Source of the DNA: Pseudomonas triclosanedens
GTDB taxonomy: Bacteria > Pseudomonadota > Gammaproteobacteria > Pseudomonadales > Pseudomonadaceae
NCBI RefSeq assembly: GCF_026686735.1
Contig: NZ_CP113432.1
Span: 2,655,001-2,719,000 of the forward strand
DNA: 64,000 nt
Direction: 5' to 3'
Shown here: piece after piece, positions 56,500 through 64,000 of the stretch
Position numbering within the stretch: position 1 is the stretch's first letter
Layout: every line of letters starts with the position of its first letter
Program-made: the position numbers and the translations under genes
Notes under the pieces: model-generated
Told to the model about the DNA's origin: nothing
Database searches by the model: none
Seen by the model: only the letters and a program-made list of their open reading frames with translations

Positions 56500-58645
56500 G
56501 GTAACGTCCTTCGGTACGGAGTTGCTCGACGCTCGATGCCAGCGGCGCGAGCAGTTCGTCGAAGGCGCGCTGCACGCCCTTGGCCATATCGCGGCCGCCG
56601 CACACCAGCACCTGGGCGCCGGCTTCCAGCAACTGGCGCAGTTGCGCCGCGTCCTCGTACAGCCGCTCCTGCACGTAGGCCGGTTGCCGCCCGGCGGAGA
56701 ACACCGTGCGCAACAAGCTCAAGCGGCCGTCGGCGAGGGCCTGGTCGAGGTCGTGCTGGAACGGCACGCCGGATTGTGGAATCCGCCCACCCCAGTACAG
56801 GTAGAGGGGGCGCCCGCGGCTGTTATGCCGGGTGAAACCGGCCAGCGGGCCGATGCCGCTGCCGGCGCCGACCAGGATCAGCGGTGCGTCGCCGGGCTGC
56901 GGCTGGAATGCGCGGTGAGGCTGGAGAGTGGCCTCGATGGTGTCGCCGAGACGCAGGCTGTGCAGGTAGCCGGAGCAGAGCCCCCCGGGCCGCAGGCGCA
57001 CGCAGATGTCCAGCAGGCCATCACGGCTGTCGCTGGCCAGCGAGTACTGGCGTGGCGCGTGGAGGCCGGGCGGATAAACCGCCAGCAGGTCGCCCGGTTG
57101 GTGGTGAGTGGCCTGGCCCAGCGCGGCGAAGCGCAGCACGACCAGGGGCACATCGCCGGGCGCGGCGTGCAGTTGCCGCTCCATGAGCCTGAGGTGCAAC
57201 TGCGGGCGGGGCCGGTCCACGTCGCCGACCGCCAGGCTCACCCCCAGCGCATCGCCAAGCTCACCGGTCCAGGTGGCGAAGTCCTGTGGGTGTGTCGCTT
57301 CCATGTCGCGGCGTGGTAGCAGACGGGTCAACCCTCGCTCGGCCAGGGCGTTGTCCACGTCGACGGCGAACTGGCAGAAGCGCGGGAAACGACGGTCGCC
57401 GAAACCGAGCACGGCGAAGCGCGCGTCCTCCGGCAGGCGCAGGTGTTCGATCCGGTCGAGAAAGCCGGTTGCCGATTGCGGGGCATCGCCATCGCCGTAG
57501 GTCGCTGTCAGTACCAGCAGCTCACGGGCGGCGGGATACTCCCGCGCGCCCTGTTTCAGTGTGGCGCCATGCACACGCCGGCCGGATGTCGTAAGAGCCG
57601 CCTGCAATGCCTGGGCGAAGGCCCAGGTGCCGTTGGTTTCGCTGCCGACCAGCAACACGCAGTCGGCGCTTTCGGCACTTGCCTGCGTCACCGGGCTTGC
57701 CGGGGAGTGCCGGCGCCGCAGGAACAGCAGTGCGCCGGTGAAGCCCAGCAGCGGCATGCCCAGGGCTGCGAGACCGAGCAGGGGGCTGGCGGCTCCCAGC
57801 AGCTCCCCGCTGTGCAGGCGATAGATGAATTCATGGAGTCGCCGCGCCGGCGAGTGGGGCAGATAGCCAAGCAGTTCGCCGCTCACCGGGTCGACATAGC
57901 CATCGCCGTCGGCGGTGCGCAGCGTATAGGCGCCCTGGGTATCGCCGGGGAGCGGAAATTCCAGTTCGCGCAGTTGCCCCAGCGGCACGCGCAGCAAGCC
58001 TTCCAGCTCAGTCGGCGGTGCTGCGGCGCCTTGTGCCAGTGATGTGGGGAAGGCCGGCTCCCGATCCTGGTCAGCGGCGATCAGCTCGAAATGCTCTGCT
58101 GACAGGTAGGCGCCGCTCACGCCGAACAGCAGTGCCACGGGCAACAGCGCGCGGCCGACCCGGTTGTGCCAGCGCGAGACGGTATCGCCCCGTACTGGGC
58201 TCGCCAGCTTGCGCCAGCCGCCTTGGCGGCGGGCCAGCAACACCAGCCCTGAGACGCCCAGCAGGAGCATGCCCAGCGCACCGATGCCGACCAGGGCATG
58301 GCCCGGCTCGCCCATCAGCAACGCACGATGCAGGTCGCGGCTGAGGCGGTACAGGGGTGAAGGTTCGTAGGCGCCGAGCACCGTGCCGTCCAGCGGCGAG
58401 ATACGCACCGCGCCCTGTTCTGCGTAGGCGATCAGCAGGCCGGAAGCGTGCCGCTCCAGGCGTTCGATGCCGGGCACCGCATGGCTTGCCTGGTCGGCAA
58501 TCTGCGCCACGCTGCGAGCGGGTTCGGCGCCTGCGACCAGGCGTTCGGCCAGCGGCTGGGTGGCGAGCAGGGCACCGCTGCCGGCCACTGCCAGGAGCAG
58601 GATGGCCAGTGCGATGCCGGGCCAGGCGTGCAGTCGACGAAGCAT
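56483..58645 (-). CDS. PepSY-flavodoxin-ferredoxin reductase fusion (transmembrane electron carrier)
   Basis: A 720-residue inner-membrane protein. The N-terminal PepSY/PiuB-like part (about 1-320) has membrane helices near 9-29, 118-138, 165-185 and 290-312 with periplasmic PepSY loops. A flavodoxin-like domain follows (about 330-470, LLVGSETNGTWAFAQAL), then an FNR-type FAD/NAD(P) reductase (about 500-720; PRQYSLASDSRDG, LVGAGSGIGPLAGF, VCGGRDMAKGVQRAF). It should pass electrons from cytosolic NADPH across the membrane. The ATG at 58643-58645 is 14 bases after the DUF2271 stop; longer in-frame sequence upstream is antisense-free but overlaps that gene. Confidence 0.88.
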   Translation of the reverse strand: MLRRLHAWPGIALAILLLAVAGSGALLATQPLAERLVAGAEPARSVAQIADQASHAVPGIERLERHASGLLIAYAEQGAVRISPLDGTVLGAYEPSPLYRLSRDLHRALLMGEPGHALVGIGALGMLLLGVSGLVLLARRQGGWRKLASPVRGDTVSRWHNRVGRALLPVALLFGVSGAYLSAEHFELIAADQDREPAFPTSLAQGAAAPPTELEGLLRVPLGQLRELEFPLPGDTQGAYTLRTADGDGYVDPVSGELLGYLPHSPARRLHEFIYRLHSGELLGAASPLLGLAALGMPLLGFTGALLFLRRRHSPASPVTQASAESADCVLLVGSETNGTWAFAQALQAALTTSGRRVHGATLKQGAREYPAARELLVLTATYGDGDAPQSATGFLDRIEHLRLPEDARFAVLGFGDRRFPRFCQFAVDVDNALAERGLTRLLPRRDMEATHPQDFATWTGELGDALGVSLAVGDVDRPRPQLHLRLMERQLHAAPGDVPLVVLRFAALGQATHHQPGDLLAVYPPGLHAPRQYSLASDSRDGLLDICVRLRPGGLCSGYLHSLRLGDTIEATLQPHRAFQPQPGDAPLILVGAGSGIGPLAGFTRHNSRGRPLYLYWGGRIPQSGVPFQHDLDQALADGRLSLLRTVFSAGRQPAYVQERLYEDAAQLRQLLEAGAQVLVCGGRDMAKGVQRAFDELLAPLASSVEQLRTEGRYREDLF

Positions 58646-58659
58646 GGCGGCCTCCGCTG

Positions 58660-59130
58660 TCAAAGGTCGTAGCGGAAGCTCGAGACGTAGCCGCTGCCGG
58701 GGTTTTCCTTGCCGGCGCCGTCGAGCGTGAGCGGCACTTTCACTTCGGCGCGGTTGGAGCGCTTGTCTTCCACTGCGCTGTCGATGCGGATCTGGTAGCC
58801 GGCGTCGATCAGGCTGTCGGCGACGTCCACCGACACCGTCAGGGTGTCGCCGCTGCCGACGCTGGCGCCGCTCAGACCGTCGAACTCGGATGCGCGCAGG
58901 CCGCTGCCGCGCGCCCAGTCGCCCAGGTGCTTGTAGTACTTGGCCTTGCGCCCGGCGACCCAAAGCGTGCGCTGGTATTGGCCCTGGGCGTCGGTCAGGT
59001 AGATGGCCAGGTAGGCCTTGTCGCCGCTGTAGTCGGCGAGGGTAGTGTTCAGGTTCAGCTCACGGGCCTGGGCCACTGCGGGACCGGCGAGCGCTCCGGC
59101 GACGGCGAGGGTGATGGCGGTAGTCTTCAT
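58660..59130 (-). CDS. DUF2271 periplasmic protein with a flavinylation motif
   Basis: A 156-residue exported protein. The Sec signal spans 1-22 with cleavage after AVAQA. The mature domain fits DUF2271 (YLAIYLTDAQGQYQRTLWVA, KYYKHLGDWARGSG, C-terminal NPGSGYVSSFRYDL). Residues 84-90 read DGLSGAS, the D-x-x-[ST]-G-A-[ST] consensus that ApbE modifies with FMN, so Ser90 is a likely flavinylation site. It heads an operon with the PepSY-flavodoxin reductase and ApbE, and would be the periplasmic electron acceptor or carrier. Its final redox partner is unknown. Confidence 0.88.
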   Translation of the reverse strand: MKTTAITLAVAGALAGPAVAQARELNLNTTLADYSGDKAYLAIYLTDAQGQYQRTLWVAGRKAKYYKHLGDWARGSGLRASEFDGLSGASVGSGDTLTVSVDVADSLIDAGYQIRIDSAVEDKRSNRAEVKVPLTLDGAGKENPGSGYVSSFRYDL

Positions 59131-59518
59131 GAGGGAGCCTCCTTCAGGGGAGACCCTACTTTGAGTGGGGGTGCTTAAACCAAGCTGAACCGCTCTGGAA
59201 CGGGCTTCAGACTGCCTTCAGAAAACTTTGCTAGGGCAGTGTGAGCAGCGCTTCGCAAGTCACCTGCCGGAGAGTGCTTCGGCGCCGCGGGTCGTTCATC
59301 CAGCCGCCGCTCCGTGTGCGCACGGCCCTTCAGGCGCCTGGCTTGATGGCGTCCGGCGTTGTCGACCTGGGCATCCGGCCTCATCAGGTGGAGCTTTCGG
59401 ACGCTGCGGCAAGCGTAATGAGCAGGCATCGGACAACCATCTGGAGGAGCAACGGAACGATAGCCGGCTGCTTCAGGGGAAATCCCCGGCACGCCATTTT
59501 GTGGATTTTTCGCAGGCA
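59131..59518. other. Promoter region of the flavin operon and non-coding gap
   Basis: This is most of the 434-base gap upstream of the DUF2271 gene. Apart from the CTTCAG tandem repeat at 59205-59221 and the permease terminator at its far end, no gene was found. Short frames here lack ribosome sites. Confidence 0.5.
59205..59221 (-). promoter_or_regulatory. Tandem CTTCAG-N5-CTTCAG site
   Basis: CTTCAG at 59205-59210 and 59216-59221 recur with an 11-base period, i.e. CTGAAG-N5-CTGAAG on the coding strand of the operon, 75 bases upstream of the DUF2271 start. Direct hexamer repeats one helical turn apart are typical of OmpR/PmrA-family response regulator sites. The regulator is not identified. 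Confidence 0.5.
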
Positions 59519-59545
59519 CGAAAAAAGGCCCCGTGTGGGGCCTTT
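59519..59545 (-). terminator. Rho-independent terminator of the NCS2 permease gene
   Basis: Read on the minus strand, AAAGGCCCC and GGGGCCTTT pair around a four-base loop and run into TTTTTTC. It begins 20 bases after the permease stop codon. Confidence 0.9.
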
Positions 59546-59564
59546 CAGCGAGTGTCGCCGGTAC

Positions 59565-61106
59565 TCAGGCGCTACTGTTTTCCGCTTCGCGCAAAGGTCG
59601 CTTCGGTGCGGAGGCATGGTGGTCGTCGTGATCGTCATGGACCATCGGCACCTCCTTGCCATCGCAGTCGTACAGCTTGCCGTTCTGGAAGTAGTCACCC
59701 TCGTTCAGCGCGGCGATGTCGCGGTAGCGCAGGGTGCGCTCCTCGGCGGCGACGAACACCGACTGATGGTCCGAGTTACCGACCTTGAGGTGGTTGAACA
59801 GCAGGTTCAGGCCGATGGCCATGATCGCCGCAGAACTGATGCCCGAGTGGAAGATGGTGGCGAACCAGCTCGGGAAGTGCTCGTAGAAGCTCGGAGCGGC
59901 AATCGGGATCATGCCGAAGCCAATGGAGGTGGCGACGATGATCAGGTTCATGTTGTTGCGGTAGTCGACACTCGACAGCGTACGGATGCCGCTGGCTGCC
60001 ACGGTGCCGAACAGCACGATGCCGGCGCCGCCGAGAACCGGCGTCGGCACCGCCGCGATCACCCGTCCCATCACTGGCAGCAGGCCCAGAGCCACCAGGA
60101 TCAGGCCGCCGGTGGCGACGACATAGCGGCTCTTCACGCCGGTCACGGCCACCAGGCCGACGTTCTGGGCGAAGGCGCTCTGGGTGAAGGAGCCGAAGAT
60201 CGGCGCGAGGATGCTCGACGCCATGTCGGCGCGCAGGCCGTTGCCCAGGCGCTTGGAGTCGACCTTGGTGCCGATGATTTCGCCGACGGCCAGGATATCC
60301 GCCGAGGTTTCCACCAGAGTCACCATGATCACGATCAGCATCGAGATGATGGCCGCGAGGTGGAAGGTCGGCATACCGAAGTGGAAGATCGACGGAATCG
60401 CCACCATCGAGCCTTCGGTCACGCGGGAGAAGTCGGTCATGCCGAGCGCGGCGGCGATCAGCGTGCCGATCACCATTGCCAGCAGGATCGACAGGCGCGA
60501 GATCGAGGCGCTACCGAGTTTGCTCAGGACCAGGACGATCACCAGAGTCATCGCCGCCAGGCCGATGTTGGACATGCTGCCGAACTCCGGTGCATTGGAG
60601 TTGCCGCCCATCGCCCAGCGAGCCGCCACAGGCATCAGGGTCAGACCGATGGTGGTGATCACGATGCCGGTGACCAGCGGCGGGAAGAATTTGGTGATGC
60701 GTGAGAACACCGGCGTGATCAGAAAGCCGATGAACGAGGCCGCCATCACCGCGCCAAGCACGGCAGGCATGCCGCCGCCCTCATAGCCGCCGCCGAGGAT
60801 AGCGATCATCGTCGCTACGCCAGAGAACGACACGCCTTGCACCAGCGGGAGCTGGCAGCCGAAGAAAGGAATACCCAGGGTTTGCAGAAGGGTGGCGAGG
60901 CCACCGGCGAACAGCGATGCGGCGATCAGCATCCCGACCTCGCTGGGTGAGAGGCCAGCCGCCTGGCCGAGGATCAGGGGTACGGCGACGATCCCACCGT
61001 ACATGGTCAGAACGTGTTGCAGGCCGTACGCCAGGTTGGCGCCGATGCCAAGGTTCTCGTCTTCCGGACGTGATCCGACGGACGCTACAGCTGAACGATC
61101 ATTCAT
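59565..61106 (-). CDS. NCS2-family purine (uric acid/xanthine) permease
   Basis: A 513-residue nucleobase:cation symporter-2 protein with about 14 membrane helices. The family motifs are TLVETSADILAVGEI in helix 8 and FTQSAFAQNVGLVAVTGVKS in the helix 10 signature. The latter resembles uric acid/xanthine transporters such as UacT more than uracil permeases. About 65 residues after the last helix form a cytosolic tail ending in an acidic/histidine run (MVHDDHDDHHAS). It is monocistronic, with its own terminator. Substrate assignment is by motif memory only. Confidence 0.85.
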   Translation of the reverse strand: MNDRSAVASVGSRPEDENLGIGANLAYGLQHVLTMYGGIVAVPLILGQAAGLSPSEVGMLIAASLFAGGLATLLQTLGIPFFGCQLPLVQGVSFSGVATMIAILGGGYEGGGMPAVLGAVMAASFIGFLITPVFSRITKFFPPLVTGIVITTIGLTLMPVAARWAMGGNSNAPEFGSMSNIGLAAMTLVIVLVLSKLGSASISRLSILLAMVIGTLIAAALGMTDFSRVTEGSMVAIPSIFHFGMPTFHLAAIISMLIVIMVTLVETSADILAVGEIIGTKVDSKRLGNGLRADMASSILAPIFGSFTQSAFAQNVGLVAVTGVKSRYVVATGGLILVALGLLPVMGRVIAAVPTPVLGGAGIVLFGTVAASGIRTLSSVDYRNNMNLIIVATSIGFGMIPIAAPSFYEHFPSWFATIFHSGISSAAIMAIGLNLLFNHLKVGNSDHQSVFVAAEERTLRYRDIAALNEGDYFQNGKLYDCDGKEVPMVHDDHDDHHASAPKRPLREAENSSA

Positions 61107-61140
61107 GGCTGAGGACTCGCTTGTTTTTGTTGTGCGAGCA

Positions 61141-61184
61141 CTGTAGACAAAATTGCCATGAAATATCTACTGATTTGTATACAT
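61141..61184. promoter_or_regulatory. Candidate operator pair upstream of the purine permease
   Basis: TTGTATACAT (61175-61184, core TGTATACA palindromic) and CTGTAGACAA (61141-61150, TTGTCTACAG on the other strand) look like two copies of a TTGTNTACA-type GntR-family site. They lie 35-80 bases upstream of the permease start on the minus strand. No regulator gene is adjacent. Confidence 0.4.
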
Positions 61185-61266
61185 CTTTTTGGTCTGCGGA
61201 AAGGAAGCTGACCGATGGGTTAATCTTATTTTCGCCTGAAACAGCTCTAGGAAGGGTGTTTTGCAT

Positions 61267-61431
61267 ATGGCTGCCCGCTCGGATGGTTCTGCACAAAATG
61301 TGTGCGTCGTTGAGGCCAAAGGCACCAAGTCGTTACTTGAAAAGCCTGAGTCGCCCTGTGCGCGACGACTGCTTCAGTGCGTGGCAAATACCGGGCCAGC
61401 GGGCTCTGTCGTGCAGTTGCAGTTGAGCTAA
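61267..61431 (+). CDS. Doubtful small ORF (54 aa) upstream of the HNH gene
   Basis: The ATG at 61267, with AGGAAGGG about ten bases upstream, opens a 54-residue frame ending in TAA at 61429-61431. The peptide starts MAARSDGSAQNVCVVEAKG and shows no known motif. It is the only candidate gene in the 400-base AT-richer gap 61107-61506; it may be chance. Confidence 0.22.
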   Translation: MAARSDGSAQNVCVVEAKGTKSLLEKPESPCARRLLQCVANTGPAGSVVQLQLS

Positions 61432-61506
61432 GTGGCTGCTAGTGCGAAGTCGATCAAGCTTTGATAAAAGAGTGGCTATTCATCGACTGCGCAAGGATGG
61501 CACGTA

Positions 61507-62580
61507 ATGGCGAATATCTCGGTGTTGGATCAGCAAGGGCAAAGGCTGCTCCGACTCTTGGTCTCCCGCTTACCCAAAGTGAAAGCCAATGACCCAAGAA
61601 CCTTCATTACCTATAGGCAGGTTCATGAGGCATTGGGGTTGTCGCAGCAAGGGCAAACATTGGGGCGAAGCCTCCAACACCAGGGCCTCAACAGTCTTGC
61701 TCACTGGACGGTCGAGTCAGGTCTACCCGGCATTACCGGGCTGATCGTTGACCGGGAATCCCAACTGCCTGGGCCGGGATATTTCACTGTGCATAATCGA
61801 GGCGGCGAGGAGTACGGTTGGTGGCTAGCTGAGATCGAAAAAGCCAAGCATTTCGACTGGACGCCATACGTCGCCAATCCCGAGGATGAGAAAGACACTT
61901 CCGTCGGTGACGATTGGACGATAGACGAGCTACGCGCCTCGGTGGCGGCGTACCTTGAGATGCAGCAGTGCGTCCGTGAAGGCATCGAGTTCACCAAGAC
62001 CAGTTTCTATGCAGCGCTATCCGAGCGATTCGGCCGCTCGGCCAAAGCCTTCGAGTACCGGATGCGGAACATCTCTTATGTCTTGTCGCTCCTGGGGCGG
62101 GACTGGTTGGATGGGCTGTACCCAGCGACGAACGTGGGGGGCAACATCGCTGCGCAGATCGAGGCGCTGATCGCCGAGGCGGAAGAGAAGCCGCTGCGTC
62201 CTGTCGTGGAATTCGAGATTACCGTTCGAGAGAGCCTCAAGAAGAAGTCGTTGCCGCAACCCAAAGGCAATGCTTCGCCAACCACGTCGACATCGACGAT
62301 CACGCAGTACCAGCGCGATCCCTTGGTCAAAGCCTGGGTGCTGAAAGAGGCGAACGGTACCTGCGAGCGCTGTGCGCAGCCCGCGCCGTTCAAAACTGTC
62401 GAGGGCGATCCGTTCCTAGAGGTCCACCACGTTCGAAAACTTGCCGACAAAGGTTCCGATTCGGTGACCAACGCGGTAGCGATCTGCCCCAACTGCCACC
62501 GCGAACTCCATTATGGGCAAGACGCCAAGCGCCTGATCGATGAGTTGTACCAGAACGTCACGCGCCTGATCCGGGAATGA
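61507..62580 (+). CDS. HNH-endonuclease-domain protein
   Basis: A 357-residue protein with a C-terminal HNH domain. Zinc cysteines are Cys286/Cys289 (CERC) and Cys327/Cys330 (CPNC); the HNH core is His307-His308, Asn322 and His331 (EVHHVRKL, TNAVAICPNCH). Residues about 136-212 form a helical module with YLEMQQCVREGIEFTKTSFY and RMRNISYVLSLLG that I associate with other HNH nucleases of the McrA-like restriction type. The N-terminal 110 residues (FITYRQVHEALGLSQQGQTL) are unassigned. Base composition is visibly lower in GC than neighbours, suggesting transfer. A defence role is possible but unproven. Confidence 0.8.
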   Translation: MANISVLDQQGQRLLRLLVSRLPKVKANDPRTFITYRQVHEALGLSQQGQTLGRSLQHQGLNSLAHWTVESGLPGITGLIVDRESQLPGPGYFTVHNRGGEEYGWWLAEIEKAKHFDWTPYVANPEDEKDTSVGDDWTIDELRASVAAYLEMQQCVREGIEFTKTSFYAALSERFGRSAKAFEYRMRNISYVLSLLGRDWLDGLYPATNVGGNIAAQIEALIAEAEEKPLRPVVEFEITVRESLKKKSLPQPKGNASPTTSTSTITQYQRDPLVKAWVLKEANGTCERCAQPAPFKTVEGDPFLEVHHVRKLADKGSDSVTNAVAICPNCHRELHYGQDAKRLIDELYQNVTRLIRE

Positions 62581-62756
62581 ACGCTGGTGCCGGGTTGAGT
62601 TCCGCCGACTTGGAACTAGCCTCAAGGAGGGGCCAAGGCCACGCCTGATTTTGGCCTGCCTTGGCCGGACGACATCACCCGCAGGCAGTCGGACAGGCAC
62701 TCCCTTCCGGATCGTTGCACACACCGAGCCCGACGCAACGATCGAGGAGGTGCAGC

Positions 62757-63689
62757 ATGTTCCACGGTGACCTGGATGTGGCATCCGCAAAAGTCCTGCG
62801 TGAGCTGCAGGATCGAATCAAGGCGCTGAACCTGCCGTCATCGGAACTGGACGAATCGATACTGGTGGCGTCGTGGAATATCCGCGCCTTTGGCCAGGGC
62901 AAGCGCACACCGCTGGCACTGCACCTGATCGCGGAAATCATCGGCCAGTTCGACCTCGTATCGGTCGTCGAACTACGCGAGAATCTCGGCGATCTCTCGA
63001 CCGTGTTGAAGTACCTCGGCCCGTACTGGAGCGTTGTCTATTCGGACGTCACCGAAGACTACGGCGGCAACTGGGAGCGTCTGGCATTCGTCTACGACAA
63101 GCGCGCGGTGCAGTTTTCCGGGCTCGCCGGTTCGGGTATTCCGCCGCGCAAACGGGTGGGGGAGGAGTACATCGGCGCGGAGTCGTTCTGGCGCCCGCCG
63201 TATTCCGCCGCCTTCTGCTCGGGCAGCTTCGATTTCGTCGCCATCGCCGCGCACCTGCGCTGGGGCGACAGCCAGACCGCGCGGCTGGATGAGATTCGCC
63301 GCTTCGCCGAATGGGTGGACTTCAAGATGCGCCGCAACAAGACGGTCGATACCGACATCATCGTCTTCGGCGACTTCAATACCGAAACCCCGGAGATGCA
63401 CGCCGCGTTGTTGTCGAAAGGTTTCAAGATGCCGACAGCGCTGGTGGACATCAAGACCACCCTGGCCCAGCAACAGCATTACGACCACATCCTGCACAAC
63501 CCCGAGTTTCTCAAGTCGTTCACCAATGAAGGCGGTGTCTGCAAGTTGTTCTCGGAAGACGACGCACACTGGTTCGGCGTGAGCAGGGCAAACCTGTCGT
63601 TCCAGCTTTCTGACCACTTCCCGATCTGGGCGAAAGTAATGGTCGATACCGATGCGGAGAAACTCGACCAACTGATTCGCGGCAACTGA
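62757..63689 (+). CDS. Endonuclease/exonuclease/phosphatase-family protein
   Basis: A 310-residue DNase I-like fold protein with the full set of catalytic motifs: Asn41 (SWNIRAF), Glu72 (VVELREN), His166 (AAHLRWGD), Asp206/Asn208 (FGDFNTE), Asp243 (YDHIL) and Asp286/His287 (SDHFPIW). No signal peptide is present, so it acts in the cytosol. The ATG at 62757 follows GAGGAGGTG. It may cleave DNA, RNA or a phosphodiester metabolite; the sequence does not decide. It lies 176 bases after the HNH gene on the same strand. Confidence 0.85.
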   Translation: MFHGDLDVASAKVLRELQDRIKALNLPSSELDESILVASWNIRAFGQGKRTPLALHLIAEIIGQFDLVSVVELRENLGDLSTVLKYLGPYWSVVYSDVTEDYGGNWERLAFVYDKRAVQFSGLAGSGIPPRKRVGEEYIGAESFWRPPYSAAFCSGSFDFVAIAAHLRWGDSQTARLDEIRRFAEWVDFKMRRNKTVDTDIIVFGDFNTETPEMHAALLSKGFKMPTALVDIKTTLAQQQHYDHILHNPEFLKSFTNEGGVCKLFSEDDAHWFGVSRANLSFQLSDHFPIWAKVMVDTDAEKLDQLIRGN

Positions 63690-63943
63690 GCGGCCATTGC
63701 GCTGCCTCATCGTGCGAACGTCGACTATCGACAATCTACGATGGCCGTCGCAGTACCCGGTTGGCTTTAATTGCACGCCCTTGCGGGCTGGATAAAAGGG
63801 CCGATCCAGACGGACTCCCACCGACTCTGGTTTTCATTGGCCTGGCTATCGGCTGATACGACGCTCATTCCCTTCGCGTCTATCCAACCTGTTCATTTCA
63901 AGTTTGTGCTCGTGGCAGCGATTGCCTCGGGTAAGGAGTTTTC

Positions 63944-64000
63944 ATGCGTTTTGCAAAAGTGGTTTCCGCAGTGTTTCTGTTGTCCGGTTCGATGCTGGCA
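63944..64000 (+). CDS. 5' end of an exported protein (partial)
   Basis: The ATG at 63944, preceded by TAAGGAG, starts a frame that runs off the right edge. The 19 visible residues (MRFAKVVSAVFLLSGSMLA) look like a signal peptide, possibly a lipoprotein or periplasmic type. No domain is visible. The 254-base gap before it holds no other gene. Confidence 0.6.
   Translation, partial: MRFAKVVSAVFLLSGSMLA

Noticed and set aside
62632..62664. Terminator after the HNH gene (GGCCAAGGC...GCCTTGGCC-like hairpin)
   Set aside because: The arms pair imperfectly and no T-run follows. It is left unannotated.

Overview
The window is high-GC, densely coded chromosomal DNA typical of Pseudomonas. The gene content (benABCD, catBCA, a CatI/CatJ-type CoA transferase, liuRABCDE, msuEDC-sfnR, phnWX, pdxB, a PmpM-like MATE pump) points to an aromatic-degrading species of the P. 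aeruginosa / P. knackmussii / P. citronellolis neighbourhood. That placement is inferred from remembered family knowledge; no search was run. No tRNA, rRNA, CRISPR array, insertion sequence or phage gene was recognised.

Layout. 1-1.8 kb: start of a probable TonB-dependent receptor gene, a FecR anti-sigma gene and a FecI-type ECF sigma gene behind a Fur box. 1.9-7.5 kb: 2-aminoethylphosphonate catabolism (phnW, phnX) with two paralogous LysR regulators and an OPA-type transporter. 7.6-15 kb: mixed housekeeping genes (XRE-cupin regulator, EamA exporter, MATE pump, pdxB, a 57-residue conserved protein, an AcoX-type NAD-kinase-like protein, a GFA protein, a saccharopine-dehydrogenase-like protein). 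15.1-19.3 kb: methanesulfonate use, msuE-msuD-msuC-sfnR, behind a good sigma-54 promoter and a long dyad.

19.3-35.9 kb is a nearly complete benzoate-to-3-oxoadipate island: pcaK, benR, benABCD, catR, catBCA, a 3-oxoadipate CoA transferase (catI/pcaI, catJ/pcaJ), pcaF and pcaBDC. Recognisable operators for PcaR (two promoters), BenR and CatR lie at the expected places. Benzoate is dihydroxylated (BenABC), rearomatised to catechol (BenD), cleaved (CatA), isomerised (CatB, CatC), hydrolysed (PcaD), activated (CatIJ) and thiolysed (PcaF). pcaGH and pcaR are not in the window.

36.3-45.7 kb: acetoacetyl-CoA synthetase plus the leucine/isovalerate operon liuRABCDE. HMG-CoA lyase (LiuE) yields acetoacetate, which the neighbouring synthetase can activate. 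Palindromic intergenic repeats flank the synthetase gene in opposite orientation. 45.9-51.5 kb: a sigma-54 activator, an ABC exporter, a cytosolic subtilisin-like protease and an FAD monooxygenase. These look like the maturation genes of quinohemoprotein amine dehydrogenase (QhpF, QhpE, QhpG), but the dehydrogenase subunit genes are absent. 51.6-55.5 kb: a secreted DUF3828-like protein, a glutathione transferase, a Sad-type succinate semialdehyde dehydrogenase and its divergent LysR regulator.

55.5-59.1 kb: an extracytoplasmic flavin/redox operon of a DUF2271 protein carrying an ApbE-type flavinylation motif, a PepSY-flavodoxin-reductase fusion and ApbE. 59.6-61.1 kb: an NCS2 purine permease. 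61.1-62.6 kb has lower GC by eye and carries an HNH nuclease-like gene, followed by an endonuclease/exonuclease/phosphatase-fold protein and the start of a secreted protein at the right edge.
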